Position numbers and translations under genes: made by a program
The notes under the pieces: generated by a model
Told to the model about the DNA's origin: nothing
Databases searched by the model: none
Seen by the model: the letters and a program-made list of their open reading frames with translations, nothing else
NCBI GenBank assembly: GCA_030690405.1
Contig: JAUYGU010000044.1
Location: 1-45,504 of the forward strand
DNA: 45,504 bases
Origin: Dehalococcoidia bacterium
Lineage (GTDB): Bacteria > Chloroflexota > Dehalococcoidia > SM23-28-2 > RBG-16-64-32
Reading direction: 5' to 3'
Shown: positions 1 to 7,632 of the stretch, in pieces
Layout of the letters: each line of letters begins with the position of its first letter
Numbering within the stretch: position 1 is the first letter of the stretch

Positions 1-690
1 GACGCCGGTGGCGATGAGGACGCTCATGTTGAGCGCCCGGTGCCGCAGAGAGCGGGCAGCGCCGCCGATGAATATCCAGCCTGCCCACCACACTACCGGC
101 GTGGAGAGGATGAGCGCGATCCAGTTATTGCCGATACCCGAGGGCAGGTCCAGGCCGAAGAAGTCGCTGCCCAGGGGCGAGTACAGGACCGTAGGGATGG
201 TCAGCGCCAGCGCCACGACGAAGCGGTCGCGCATGTCCTTCTCCATGGCCTTGGCCATTTTGGGGTCGGACATGTCGTGGTCCATGCCGGCGTGGCCCTT
301 CGCCTCGTGGTGGCCGTGCTCGTGCTCCTTGTGCGCGGAGGTGGACGGCATCTCGTACTGCATGCGGTCTTGCTTGCTGCCCGCCGTCACCTCGGCCATC
401 TGGGCGCGGTGGTGCAGGTGGGTCATGTCGGTGGAAGGCGTCGAAACGGGGCAGCAGCGGCCGGACTGGCTGATGAGCGTCTCGATCTCCTGCGGGGAGA
501 TCATCGACGGGTGGAAGGTCACTTCCACGACGTCGTTCTGGAAGTCGACCCGCGCCCGTTCGATGTGCGGGCTTGCCCGCAGGGCGGCCTCGAGCGACTC
601 GGCGCAGCAGACGCAATAAAGGTCGGTTACGGGGAAGCGCTCGGTCTGGAGATCCGGCGCGTCGCTTGCGCCGTGATGTCGGTGGCTCAT
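1..690 (-). CDS. Copper/heavy-metal P-type ATPase, N-terminal part (cut by window edge)
   Basis: The reading frame starts at ATG 690 and runs off the left edge with no stop, giving 230 residues. Residues 20-85 look like a heavy-metal-associated (HMA) domain: a DLYCVCC loop puts Cys26 and Cys29 in the CxxC position with an extra Cys28, followed by the usual beta-alpha-beta pattern. Residues 115-145 are His/Met/Asp-rich (HEHGHH, HAGMDHDM), as in CopB-type copper exporters. After a basic stretch come two hydrophobic segments (about 155-170 and 190-215), which fit the first membrane helices. The phosphorylation and ATP-binding domains lie outside the window. The gene starts 13 bp after csoR ends, so they are co-transcribed; copper or silver export is inferred. 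The exact metal cannot be read from this part. Confidence 0.8.
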   Translation of the reverse strand, partial: MSHRHHGASDAPDLQTERFPVTDLYCVCCAESLEAALRASPHIERARVDFQNDVVEVTFHPSMISPQEIETLISQSGRCCPVSTPSTDMTHLHHRAQMAEVTAGSKQDRMQYEMPSTSAHKEHEHGHHEAKGHAGMDHDMSDPKMAKAMEKDMRDRFVVALALTIPTVLYSPLGSDFFGLDLPSGIGNNWIALILSTPVVWWAGWIFIGGAARSLRHRALNMSVLIATGV

Positions 691-703
691 ACTGGCTGGG
701 GCG

Positions 704-1006
704 CTATGTCCGGGCGGCCCTGCGAACCACCGCGATAAGCTCCCGCACCATCTCCTCGCCGTGGTCGTGCTGGATGGCGTCGGTAACGCAGCCCTCGATG
801 TGGTCCTGTAGGAGAAGGAGCGACACCTCGCGGGCAGCGGCGGAAAGGGCAGCAAGCTGCTGGATGATGTCCGGGCAGTAGCGGCCCTCCTCGATCATCT
901 TGCAGATACCGCGGGCCTGACCCTCGATGCGGCGCATCCGGGCCAGGAGGACATCCTTGTCCTTGCTGTACAGGTACTGGTGGACGTGCTGCGCTGCCTG
1001 AGTCAT
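704..1006 (-). CDS. csoR: CsoR/FrmR-family metal-sensing repressor
   Basis: A 100-residue all-helical protein of the CsoR/RcnR/FrmR family, which releases DNA when it binds metal. Cys44, His69 and Cys73 reproduce the C-H-C spacing (25 and 4 residues) of copper-sensing CsoR, and the RRIEGQARG segment of helix 1 is diagnostic. I start it at ATG 1006 because GGAGGGG lies 8 nt upstream; a GTG three codons earlier would overlap that ribosome site. A sigma70-like promoter lies upstream at 1036-1064. The gene leads straight into a copper ATPase. Its likely targets are the TACT-N7-AGTA site at 1149-1163 and perhaps the site at 27924-27946. Copper as the inducer is inferred from the ligands and neighbours. 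Confidence 0.92.
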   Translation of the reverse strand: MTQAAQHVHQYLYSKDKDVLLARMRRIEGQARGICKMIEEGRYCPDIIQQLAALSAAAREVSLLLLQDHIEGCVTDAIQHDHGEEMVRELIAVVRRAART

Positions 1007-1035
1007 AGCTTTCACCCCTCCGGTTACTCGGTACT

Positions 1036-1064
1036 AGTATAATCAGCGACCATTCCCGTGTCCA
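1036..1064 (-). promoter_or_regulatory. csoR-ATPase promoter
   Basis: On the minus strand TGGACA (1064-1059) and TATACT (1041-1036) are separated by exactly 17 bp; each differs from the sigma70 consensus at one base. Transcription would start near 1029, about 23 nt before the csoR start codon. An 8-bp palindrome TACTAGTA overlaps the -10 box (1032-1039) but lacks the G/C tract usual in CsoR operators. Confidence 0.75.
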
Positions 1065-1134
1065 GAGCTGCCGCTCGGCGAGTCACACATCTGTAGATTG
1101 TCTCGGTTGCCTTCAAGATGGGCCGATTGGCTTA

Positions 1135-1164
1135 TTGACGAAACGCCATACTATGGGGTAGTAT
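1135..1164 (+). promoter_or_regulatory. Promoter of the 1175 operon with CsoR/RcnR-type operator
   Basis: TTGACG (1135-1140) and TAGTAT (1159-1164) form a plausible promoter with an 18-bp spacer. Between and over the -10 box lies TACT-ATGGGG-T-AGTA (1149-1163). The known RcnR/CsoR-family operator layout is TACT, six mostly G bases, one base, AGTA; here the spacing is identical and four of the six are G. It is also a 6-bp inverted repeat (ATACTA/TAGTAT). Binding here would block RNA polymerase. The predicted start (about 1171) is only a few bases before ATG 1175, so the message would be nearly leaderless. Confidence 0.65.
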
Positions 1165-1174
1165 ACACCACGAG

Positions 1175-1849
1175 ATGAGGGGAGACGAAGCGACCAGCCT
1201 GACCCAGAAGCGGTACGACCGCCAGGCTGGCCTATTCGATTTCTGGGAGGCGCCCATAGAGGCGCTTGGCTTTAAGCGGCTCCGCAAGCGGCTGTGGTCG
1301 GAAGTGCACGGAGAGCGCATTCTAGAGGTCGGCGTGGGCACGGGCAAGAACCTCCCCTACCACCCGCAGGGCTCGCGCAGTGTGGCCGTCGACCTCAGCC
1401 CGCGTATGCTGAGCCACGCCGCAAGGAAGGCCGGCCGGCTGGGCCGGGACGTCGACCTCGTGCTGGCGGACGCCCAGCGCCTTCCCTTCCGCGACGGCGC
1501 CTTCGACGCCGCTGCCGCGACGTTCGTCTTCTGCTCGGTACCGGATCCGGTGCTGGGACTGCGAGAGGTCCGCCGGGTCGTGCGGCAGGACGGGGGCTTG
1601 CATCTGCTGGAGCACGTGCGTTCCCGTAATCCCATCGTCGGCAGACTGATGGACTGGACGAACCCGCTGTGGGTGCGCGTCAGCGGCGCGAACATCAACC
1701 GCGATACGGTTGACAACGTCCAGAGGGCCGGCTTCGAGCTGGACGCTGTCGAGTCGCGAATGTTCGGCATCCTCAAGCTCATCCGGGGAAAAGTCCTCCA
1801 AACGGTTGGGGCTAACCCGGAGGCGGTGAGCGATGTGGCACTCGGGTGA
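1175..1849 (+). CDS. Class I SAM-dependent methyltransferase (UbiE/Methyltransf_11-like)
   Basis: A 224-residue protein with the class I methyltransferase fold: motif I LEVGVGTGKN at about residues 49-58, an acidic VDLSP strand end near 72-76, and ADAQRLPF near 98-105, which is the usual Asp plus 'LPF' motif II of UbiE-like enzymes. The C-terminus has GANINRDT, a signature shared with a truncated copy at 27704. It heads a twelve-gene copper/redox operon. The substrate is unknown; membrane-lipid, quinone or thiol methylation are all possible. ATG 1175 is the furthest upstream start and lies just after the predicted promoter; no strong ribosome site precedes it, consistent with a near-leaderless message. 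Confidence 0.8.
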   Translation: MRGDEATSLTQKRYDRQAGLFDFWEAPIEALGFKRLRKRLWSEVHGERILEVGVGTGKNLPYHPQGSRSVAVDLSPRMLSHAARKAGRLGRDVDLVLADAQRLPFRDGAFDAAAATFVFCSVPDPVLGLREVRRVVRQDGGLHLLEHVRSRNPIVGRLMDWTNPLWVRVSGANINRDTVDNVQRAGFELDAVESRMFGILKLIRGKVLQTVGANPEAVSDVALG

Positions 1850-2084
1850 CGGCATGGGCTGGTGGATGCTCTGGGGCGGGCTGATGATGGTCCTCTTCTG
1901 GGGGGCGATCATCGCCCTTGTTGTCTGGGCCGTGCAGTCTCTGGGTCGCCGCGATGACGGCCACGCGCAGTCTGCGGCGATGCCGTCGCGAACACCCCTG
2001 GAGATCGCAAAGGAGCGCTACGCCCGCGGCGAGATCAACCGCGACGAGTTCGAGCAGATGAAGCGGGATCTGGAGGAGACCTGA
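1833..2084 (+). CDS. Small membrane protein with C-terminal SHOCT domain
   Basis: An 83-residue protein. Residues 1-36 are a Trp/Met-rich membrane anchor (WWMLWGGLMMVLFWG), and residues 52-83 are a typical SHOCT motif (short C-terminal domain: IAKERYARGEINRDEFEQM). SHOCT domains are known as oligomerisation or tethering modules at the ends of many bacterial membrane proteins, with no enzymatic role. The start ATG overlaps the end of the methyltransferase gene by 17 bp and has GGAGGCGG 7 bp upstream, so the two are translationally coupled. Function beyond membrane assembly cannot be stated. Confidence 0.8.
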   Translation: MWHSGDGMGWWMLWGGLMMVLFWGAIIALVVWAVQSLGRRDDGHAQSAAMPSRTPLEIAKERYARGEINRDEFEQMKRDLEET

Positions 2085-2142
2085 CCGCCGGCTTGAGCCG
2101 GTGAACCCTTGAGCAAGAGGGCGGGCCACCGGGGCGGTACGA

Positions 2143-2682
2143 GTGACTGAGGCCGAAGCCTCGACCAACCTGATAGCGAAGGCGACGCGGGGAGTTCTCC
2201 CTCCCTGGCTCTCCGCGACGTGGATGCTGCCGGCCGGCGCTGGAGCGCTGGCCGGCCTTCTCTTGGTGGGGCTCTACCTGGGTCTCGTGAGCTGGGCGCA
2301 GGGTCTCTCGCACGCCCGCGAGCTGCTCTGGGGAGACCGCTACTTCGTTGGCGCGATCGCCGCCGGCTTCGGCATCCAGGCAGGCCTGTTCGTCTACGTT
2401 CGGAGGCTCCTCTCTCTGCGCGCCCGCGGTGGGGCGGCGGCGGCGACGGCTACGGGCACCGGAACCTCTACGGTGGCGATGGTGGCCTGCTGCGCTCACC
2501 ACGTCGCGGACGCTCTGCCGGTCCTGGGCCTCTCGGGCGCCGCCATCTTCCTGAACGACTACCGCATCCCACTCATGGCGGCCGGTCTGGCGGTGAACGC
2601 GGCCGGCGTCCTGTACATGGCGCGTCTGGCGATCGTGCATACGCGACGGGCGCGCCTGGAGGCCAGTGCGTGTTCAGGGTAG
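2143..2682 (+). CDS. Four-helix membrane protein with CCxHH motif
   Basis: A 179-residue protein with about four membrane segments (roughly 28-50, 68-88, 108-135, 142-165). Near residue 112 it carries CCAHHVAD at the start of a hydrophobic helix: two adjacent Cys and two adjacent His, an arrangement suited to binding Cu(I) or another soft metal within the membrane. I do not recognise a named family. It starts at GTG 2143; there is no ATG alternative before the first helix. It sits among copper-binding proteins, so metal handling is a reasonable guess but unproven. Confidence 0.7.
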   Translation: MTEAEASTNLIAKATRGVLPPWLSATWMLPAGAGALAGLLLVGLYLGLVSWAQGLSHARELLWGDRYFVGAIAAGFGIQAGLFVYVRRLLSLRARGGAAAATATGTGTSTVAMVACCAHHVADALPVLGLSGAAIFLNDYRIPLMAAGLAVNAAGVLYMARLAIVHTRRARLEASACSG

Positions 2683-3146
2683 CGGCACTCGTGTTGACTG
2701 TGGTCCTGGCGGTGGCCTGCGGCGGAGGCAGGGGAGGGGGAGGAGGGGACGACCGCGCCACGCCGACGCCCGGCGCCGCACTGACGCGTAGCGCGGAGGC
2801 CGGAGGGATCACGGTTGAGGGGACCTGGCTCACAGAACCAGAGCTCGACGGTTTGGACGCTGATCTGACCGCCTACCCGCTGGACGAGTTCGTGCTGGTT
2901 GAGATCGCGTTCACGACCCATTCCGGAGACCTGAACAAGGTGGACATGGAGCAGGCGGCTACCCTCAGCGGAGATGGGGAAGACATACGGCCGGAGGCCT
3001 GGATCAGCCTCAGTGACGATTCTCACCACCGCGAAGGGGTCCTGGTGTTCGAGCGGACTGAGGCAGAGGGCCCCGTGGAGCTCACCGTGGAGCTGGGAGA
3101 CGACGAGGAAGTGGCGCTGACCTGGGAGTCACCGCCGACCACCTAG
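2670..3146 (+). CDS. Lipoprotein, hypothetical (copper operon)
   Basis: I start this gene at GTG 2670, 13 bp inside the end of the previous gene, because GGAGG precedes it and the frame opens with a lipoprotein signal: MFRVAALVLTVVLAVAC, lipobox Cys at residue 17. The mature part has a Gly/Asp linker and then about 115 residues predicted to be beta-rich, acidic and without cysteine (for example GEDIRPEAW and DDSHHREG). A single DDSHH patch could bind metal. The protein should be lipid-anchored outside the membrane. No family is recognised. Confidence 0.65.
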   Translation: MFRVAALVLTVVLAVACGGGRGGGGGDDRATPTPGAALTRSAEAGGITVEGTWLTEPELDGLDADLTAYPLDEFVLVEIAFTTHSGDLNKVDMEQAATLSGDGEDIRPEAWISLSDDSHHREGVLVFERTEAEGPVELTVELGDDEEVALTWESPPTT

Positions 3147-3156
3147 GAGAGAAGCC

Positions 3157-4188
3157 ATGGCCAGCGAAGATCACGAGGAGTTGCGGCAACGTCGTCAAGC
3201 GCCGGGCCAGTGGGTCCCCGCGGAGTACGGGGTGCAGCTGAAACCGGTGGGGGCACGGCGTGCGCTGTTCAGACGGGGGCCGAGGCTTCTGCGAGGTACG
3301 CTTCGGCTGCTGGCATACTCCGTGCTGGCCGCCGGGTTTGGGCTTCTCGGAGGATTTCTCGGGCAGGAGTTTCTCGACGATGGCTCCGCTTCCTCGTCCT
3401 CGCCCGAAGAGGAGGCGGCCTCTCTCACCGCGGAGGGCGTCACGCTGGACGTCCGATGGGGGAACGTGCCGCGACGGCTGGTTGCGGAGGGCGTCCTCGA
3501 CCTCGACAAGTTCAGCGCCGCCGCACAGGCCGCGGGTTCGCCGCTGACCACGGAGCAGCTGAAGGTGCTCGGCGGAAGCTCCGATGACCCCATCCGCTTC
3601 GACGCGGACAACGCCTACTTCCTGCTGGACGTGCTGTGGGCCCTCGGTCTCGCGAACAAGAACACGGTCCTCACGGAGGGTCCCATGGCCCAGCAGGGAT
3701 GGGACAAGGCCGGCGACTACGCCAGCACCGGCGGATGGACCATAGGCGCGAAGGCCGGACCGGAGTACCTGGCCACTATGGATCTCGTCTCGCTGACGCC
3801 TGAGCAGCAGGCTGTGGTAGAGGAGGTGGCGTACAGCTCCTACAGGCCCTGCTGCGGGAACATGACAGCCTTCCCAGACTGCAACCACGGCATGGCCGCG
3901 CTGGCTCTGACGGAGCTGATGGCGTCCCAGGGGGCTACCGCGGACGAGATATTCGCTGCGCTCAAGAGCGTCAGTCCCTTCTGGTTCCCGACCCAGTACC
4001 ATCACCTGGCCATGTACTTCGAGCAGAACGGGCAGGGCGAGTGGAAAGACATCGATGCCCGGCTGGTCATGGGCCAGCAGTATTCCAGCGCGGGAGGCTG
4101 GAAGCAGGTGAACGCCTGGCTGGAGCAGTCGGGGGTGCTTGGCTCCAGCGGCCCGGGCGGAGGCAAGGCGAGCGGCTGCGCGCCGTAG
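3157..4188 (+). CDS. Membrane-anchored protein with conserved CCGN...DCNHG motif
   Basis: A 343-residue protein with a basic N-terminus, one membrane helix (about 48-70) and a large exported domain. Residues 229-246 contain YRPCCGN, a short linker and then PDCNHGM: Cys232, Cys233, Cys242 and His244 in a tight cluster that looks like a metal or cofactor site. It is followed by helical segments ending in QYHHLAMYFEQ and YSSAGGW. I have no family name for it. The ATG at 3157 has AGGAGAGAAGCC upstream. Its position between a lipoprotein and cupredoxins supports an extracytoplasmic metal role, by context only. Confidence 0.7.
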   Translation: MASEDHEELRQRRQAPGQWVPAEYGVQLKPVGARRALFRRGPRLLRGTLRLLAYSVLAAGFGLLGGFLGQEFLDDGSASSSSPEEEAASLTAEGVTLDVRWGNVPRRLVAEGVLDLDKFSAAAQAAGSPLTTEQLKVLGGSSDDPIRFDADNAYFLLDVLWALGLANKNTVLTEGPMAQQGWDKAGDYASTGGWTIGAKAGPEYLATMDLVSLTPEQQAVVEEVAYSSYRPCCGNMTAFPDCNHGMAALALTELMASQGATADEIFAALKSVSPFWFPTQYHHLAMYFEQNGQGEWKDIDARLVMGQQYSSAGGWKQVNAWLEQSGVLGSSGPGGGKASGCAP

Positions 4189-4215
4189 AGCGACAGTGGA
4201 AGGAAGGAGCAGGCG

Positions 4216-4530
4216 ATGCAGCGTTTGACTGACTCGGCGGAGAAGCAGCTCAAGGTGGCCATCGACAGCGGGGAGATCGGCGAGGCTCGGCTCCGGGTGT
4301 TCATCGACCACCGCTGCCACTGCGGCAAGGCTCACTTCAGCCTCGCCCTGAGCGGCGACCCCGCCGAGGAGGACACGGCATTCGAGGTGGGCGATATTCC
4401 CTTCGTGGCCGACGCTGAGACGGCCACGGAGCTTCCCAGCGTGGAGATAGACTTCGTCGAGACGGTGTGGACCAAGGGGTTCACCATCCGCAACGTGGCC
4501 CACGACTGCGGCGCCCACATGATGCAGTGA
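4216..4530 (+). CDS. HesB/IscA-like (A-type Fe-S) fold protein with altered cysteines
   Basis: A 104-residue protein that follows the A-type Fe-S carrier pattern: LTDSAEKQLK start, a LRVFIDHRCHCGKAHF strand where A-type proteins have their first Cys, PFVADAETATELPSVEIDFVE matching the usual 'vDp.s...l.G..iDy', and KGFTIRN then HDCGAH at the end. Canonical A-type carriers use C...CGC; here the first site is CHC and the last is a single Cys before GAH, so it may bind a different metal or be a structural relative. It has AAGGAGCAGGCG before the ATG. Cytoplasmic (no signal), unlike its neighbours. Confidence 0.65.
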   Translation: MQRLTDSAEKQLKVAIDSGEIGEARLRVFIDHRCHCGKAHFSLALSGDPAEEDTAFEVGDIPFVADAETATELPSVEIDFVETVWTKGFTIRNVAHDCGAHMMQ

Positions 4531-4555
4531 TGCGAGGCACAAGAACGGAGGCAAG

Positions 4556-5017
4556 GTGAGGCTCAAGAGCGCATTCCCGCTCGCAGCCGTCATCTCGGTC
4601 CTGGTTGTCGTAACCGGGCTACTGGCCGCCGCCTGTGGCGGCACTGGCCTCGACGGCGACTCTGATGTTCGGGAAGTCCGTGTCCGTGCCACCGATGACC
4701 TGCGCTTCGAGCCGTCGGAGATGCATCTCCGGCGGGGCCAGTCTGTCCGCCTCATGATGGAGAACATGGGCGACTCCGTCCACGACTTCACGGTCGACGA
4801 GATGCCGATGATGGGCGGCGGCACTCAGGGCGGACCCCACGACATGGGGGACGGGATGAACATGGACACCAGTCAGTATGCGATGCACATGGCCGTGGAG
4901 TCGCATCGGGACGGGGTGATGGAGTTCACGCCAACCGAGAGCGGCAGCTACACCTACTATTGCACCACGAACGGACACCGGGCGGCGGGGATGGAGGGAA
5001 CGATCATCGTTGAGTGA
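4556..5017 (+). CDS. Cupredoxin lipoprotein
   Basis: A 153-residue lipoprotein (signal 1-26, lipobox LLAAAC with Cys27) with a type-1 copper fold. Ligands visible are His76 (SVHDF), Cys136 and His141 (YYCTTNGH) and Met146, the plastocyanin/azurin set. Between them residues 82-113 form a Met/His/Gly-rich loop (MPMMGGG, HDMGDGMNMD), a likely extra copper-binding insertion. It starts at GTG 4556, which has CGGAGGCAAG upstream. The protein should sit on the outer face of the membrane and carry one electron or store copper. It overlaps the Rieske gene region and is in the CsoR-type operon. Confidence 0.85.
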   Translation: MRLKSAFPLAAVISVLVVVTGLLAAACGGTGLDGDSDVREVRVRATDDLRFEPSEMHLRRGQSVRLMMENMGDSVHDFTVDEMPMMGGGTQGGPHDMGDGMNMDTSQYAMHMAVESHRDGVMEFTPTESGSYTYYCTTNGHRAAGMEGTIIVE

Positions 5018-5067
5018 CCTGCCTGCGCGTTCAGACCGGCAGAGTCCAACGGATCGAGGTGATGAAG

Positions 5068-5667
5068 ATGTCTGGGGGCAGGGGAGAGGATTTGGAAGTT
5101 CGCACGCCGGTGGCGAAACCGGCGCCTCCTCGCGAGGCGGTCATTAGCCGGCGGGTGCTTATTCTCGGTGGCTTCTGGACGACGATGCTTCTCGCGGCAG
5201 TAGGCGTCCTGGGCCCGCCTCTGGACTTCGCCTGGCCGCGACGGAGTGCCGCCGGCTTCGGAGGAGAAATCTTCGTTTCGGCGGACCAGGTGCCGGCGCC
5301 GGGCTCGGCGCCGGTGCGGTTTCCGACGGGCCGCTTTTATCTAACGCACCTCGCGCCGGGGCAGGAAGACTCACCCGGTGGCGTGCTGGCGATCTACCAG
5401 AAGTGCACCCACCTGGGCTGTACCGTGCCCTGGCGGCCGGATTTCCAGTTCGAGGGCACCACCGGCTGGTTCCGCTGCCCCTGCCATGGGTCGACCTACA
5501 CGAAGGGCGGCGCGATCCTCGTGTTCGGACCAGCGCCGCGGCCTCTGGACCTGTTCGAGGTACGCGTGAACGAGGACGGCAGCCTGGTGATCAACACGGG
5601 CGCCATCGTCAAGGGAAGCCAGGACAATCCGAAGCGGGCGGTGCCCTACATCCCGCCCCGAGCATGA
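5068..5667 (+). CDS. Membrane-anchored Rieske [2Fe-2S] protein
   Basis: A 199-residue protein with one N-terminal helix (about 27-50, after an ISRR basic motif) and a Rieske domain. Cys113/His115 (CTHLGC) and Cys137/His140 (CPCHGS) are the cluster ligands; Cys118 and Cys139 would form the usual disulfide. The tail has GPAPRPLD, typical of the family. I choose ATG 5068 because GAGGTG lies 6 nt upstream; ATG 5062 and GTG 5014 are possible longer starts. No cytochrome b gene is adjacent, so it is probably a stand-alone electron carrier acting with the flanking cupredoxins, not part of a bc complex. A decayed copy of its C-terminus lies at 27064-27204. Confidence 0.9.
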   Translation: MSGGRGEDLEVRTPVAKPAPPREAVISRRVLILGGFWTTMLLAAVGVLGPPLDFAWPRRSAAGFGGEIFVSADQVPAPGSAPVRFPTGRFYLTHLAPGQEDSPGGVLAIYQKCTHLGCTVPWRPDFQFEGTTGWFRCPCHGSTYTKGGAILVFGPAPRPLDLFEVRVNEDGSLVINTGAIVKGSQDNPKRAVPYIPPRA

Positions 5668-5686
5668 CAGCATGAAGGGAGGAGTC

Positions 5687-5836
5687 ATGGCCAAGGATCC
5701 GGTGTGTGGCATGGACGTAGATCCCAAGGAAGCGGCCGGCAGATCAGAGTACAAGGGCGTGACCTACTACTTCTGCGGGCCCGGCTGCAAAAGGGATTTC
5801 GATCAGAACCCCGAAAAGTACGCGGGGACCGCCTGA
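5687..5836 (+). CDS. 49-residue YHS-domain protein
   Basis: A tiny stand-alone YHS domain: KDPVCGMDV, then [13 protein letters not shown]. Three Cys (6, 29 and 33) form the typical metal-binding set seen at the ends of copper ATPases and in heavy-metal proteins. GGGAGGAGTC precedes the ATG. Its stop codon overlaps the next gene's start (TGATG). It is cytoplasmic and probably a Cu(I) chaperone or buffer; the same module occurs fused to other proteins at 20431 and 30178. Confidence 0.85.
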   Translation: MAKDPVCGMDVDPKEAAGRSEYKGVTYYFCGPGCKRDFDQNPEKYAGTA

Positions 5837-6270
5837 TGAGGTCGCGGATGGCTATGCTTCGCCGGTGCCTTCTACTGGCAATTCTTGTCGCCTTGACGGG
5901 TGTCGCGGTCACAGCAGCCGCCTGCGGGGGCGGATCCTCGGGGAAGGCGATCCGGATCACGCCGGGCGGCGACGGCGCGACCCTTGAGATGACCGTCGGC
6001 GACAACTTCTACAAGCCCAACGAGTTTCGGGTCCAGGTAGGCCAGATGGTGACGCTCAACGTCACCAACGAGGGCCAGGCGGTCCATACCGTTCGCCTGG
6101 CCGGGCCCGACAACCGGTACGAGACCGATGACGACACCACTATCGACCCGCCGATGATCAAACCCGGCGAGACCGTCGTCCTGGTCTGGGCCGCCCCGAC
6201 CGAGCCAGGCACCTACAACTTTCGCTGTGATTACCACCCGGAGGAGACCGGCACGATCACCGTGGAGTGA
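5836..6270 (+). CDS. Second cupredoxin lipoprotein
   Basis: A 144-residue lipoprotein (signal 1-29, lipobox TAAAC, Cys30) of the Cupredoxin_1 type. His84 (AVHTVR), Cys131 and His134 (RCDYHPEETG) are the copper ligands. The axial Met is absent and the position is taken by the EETG segment, so the redox potential should differ from the cupredoxin at 4556. It starts at ATG 5836, sharing one base with the previous stop codon. It has no Met-rich insertion. Extracytoplasmic electron transfer or copper carriage is inferred. Confidence 0.85.
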   Translation: MRSRMAMLRRCLLLAILVALTGVAVTAAACGGGSSGKAIRITPGGDGATLEMTVGDNFYKPNEFRVQVGQMVTLNVTNEGQAVHTVRLAGPDNRYETDDDTTIDPPMIKPGETVVLVWAAPTEPGTYNFRCDYHPEETGTITVE

Positions 6271-6276
6271 CGAACC

Positions 6277-6726
6277 ATGAGCTGGCGCAGGAAGTCCTGG
6301 AGGGCCGCCCTCGTCCCGGGCCTAGTGTTGGTGCTCGTACTTATCGCCGCGGGCGCCTGCGGCGGTCACCAGGCGCCGCCAGGCGCTCGTTTGGCCATCG
6401 ACGGTGATTCGTTCGACCTGGGCAGAGTCGCAACGGGGCAGAGCGTACGGCGCACGATAGAGTTCCGCAACACGGGCGTGGCGCCTCTCGAAGTATCTAT
6501 CGTGAAGGTCCGGCCGGCTCCTGACGCCGAGTGCGGCTGCGGCGTGGAATCGTTCGAGGTTGCGCCCAAGGCCGTGCCGCCGGGAGACAGCGGTGAAATG
6601 GTCTTCCAGTTGAAGGTGCCCGAAGGGATGGAAGGTATGACTGATACGATGCTGGCCCAGCTTGAGTCCAATGATCCAACGAAGCCGAAGCTGACGATCA
6701 CGCTCATCTTCGAGATGGGCGAATAG
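6277..6726 (+). CDS. DUF1573 lipoprotein with CGC motif
   Basis: A 149-residue lipoprotein (signal 1-27, lipobox AAGAC, Cys28) with an Ig-like DUF1573 domain: GDSFDLGRV, then IEFRNTGVAPLEV. A CGC pair (Cys86, Cys88) sits in a loop where many DUF1573 proteins have cysteines, so metal or thiol chemistry is possible. It lies 9 bp before the redoxin gene at 6736. The same gene pair recurs at 25924/26401, which argues that this lipoprotein is a working partner of the redoxin. Confidence 0.85.
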   Translation: MSWRRKSWRAALVPGLVLVLVLIAAGACGGHQAPPGARLAIDGDSFDLGRVATGQSVRRTIEFRNTGVAPLEVSIVKVRPAPDAECGCGVESFEVAPKAVPPGDSGEMVFQLKVPEGMEGMTDTMLAQLESNDPTKPKLTITLIFEMGE

Positions 6727-6735
6727 GGGGAAAAG

Positions 6736-7365
6736 ATGACGACGAAGAGGAAGAACGCGCAGCCGTGGTGGCGGAAGAGGCGGGTGCAAAGGCGCCTGGC
6801 GATTCTGGGAGCCCTGGCCCTGATAGTGGGCGTTTTCGCCTGGCTCGTGGTGCGAGGCGAGGGCGGCGGCAGTGGCAGCGGCGAGTTCCTCAGGGAGCCG
6901 GCGCCGCCTTTCACCCTGCCCACCGTCGCGGAGGGTCAGGTGTCGCTGTCCGACCACGTCGGACGCCACAACACGCTTCTCTACTTCAGCGAGGGCATAG
7001 GCTGCGCGCCCTGCTTCGACCAGATCGTCGATCTGGAAGCGGACTGGGACAGGTTCGCGGCCCTGAATGTAGAGATGGTGAGTGTCATGATCGACCCGAT
7101 GGAGGAGCTGAAGGCTGAGATCGCCAACCGCGGCATACGCGGCATCGTCGCTGCCGACGAGGACAAGAGCGTCTCATGGGAATACGAGGCCATGGAGGCG
7201 AGCATGCATCCGGGCGTGAAGCCCGGCCACACGTTCGTGTTGGTCAACAAGGCCGGCCAGATGATCTGGCGCTGGGACTGGATCGGCCACGGCAAGCCGA
7301 TGTACGTGGAGGTGGACGACCTGTACAAGGACGTGTCGACCTGGTTGCAGAAGGCGGGGACCTGA
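6736..7365 (+). CDS. Membrane-anchored redoxin, CxxC (Cys paralogue of the selenoproteins)
   Basis: A 209-residue thioredoxin-fold protein with one N-terminal helix (about 23-41) and a redoxin/TlpA-like domain outside the membrane. The active site is EGIGCAPC, Cys90 and Cys93. The C-terminal half has SMHPGVKPGHTFVLV and IWRWDW, both conserved in the three TGA-containing paralogues at 15882, 17637 and 26401. Here the first active-site residue is Cys (codon TGC at 7003); in the others it is TGA. It is the last gene of the operon led by the CsoR-type site, and the only one of the four redoxins not preceded by a TCAG array. GGGGGAAAAG precedes the ATG. Confidence 0.88.
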   Translation: MTTKRKNAQPWWRKRRVQRRLAILGALALIVGVFAWLVVRGEGGGSGSGEFLREPAPPFTLPTVAEGQVSLSDHVGRHNTLLYFSEGIGCAPCFDQIVDLEADWDRFAALNVEMVSVMIDPMEELKAEIANRGIRGIVAADEDKSVSWEYEAMEASMHPGVKPGHTFVLVNKAGQMIWRWDWIGHGKPMYVEVDDLYKDVSTWLQKAGT

Positions 7366-7632
7366 CGCGACCGCGGCCCCGGTTCTGGCTGCCCCGGCGT
7401 TGAACTGGCTGCCCCACCGCGGGATCGGCCGAACTGCCCGCCTGTGTGAATCCGGCCAGTGCGAGTCCTGTACATGCGCCACGGTGGCGGTGGCGGTAGG
7501 GCGGCCCTGACCGCGGCGTGCCAAGCCGGGTCTGGAGATAGCGTTCAAGGGCGTCCGCCAGCCGATAGGCCGACAAACCGGCGCGGCGACATCCACGGCC
7601 CTGTTGCTCCTCGTCTCCTGGACGAACCTATT
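7366..7632. other. Intergenic stretch, no gene seen
   Basis: 267 bp between the end of the first operon and the TCAG array. An 11-bp direct repeat CTGGCTGCCCC occurs at 7385 and 7405. Short open frames here look random: no ribosome sites, no recognisable products. I see no hairpin plus T-tract terminator. Confidence 0.5.

Noticed and set aside
1032..1039. TACTAGTA as a CsoR operator for csoR
   Set aside because: The half-sites touch and the G/C tract between them is missing. It may simply be part of the -10 region.
3082..4824. Long open frame on the minus strand (580 codons)
   Set aside because: Shadow of well-supported plus-strand genes; composition is Arg/Pro-rich and no motif is present. 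The same applies to 10873-12123 (minus), 33258-34937 (plus) and 22029-23564 (plus).
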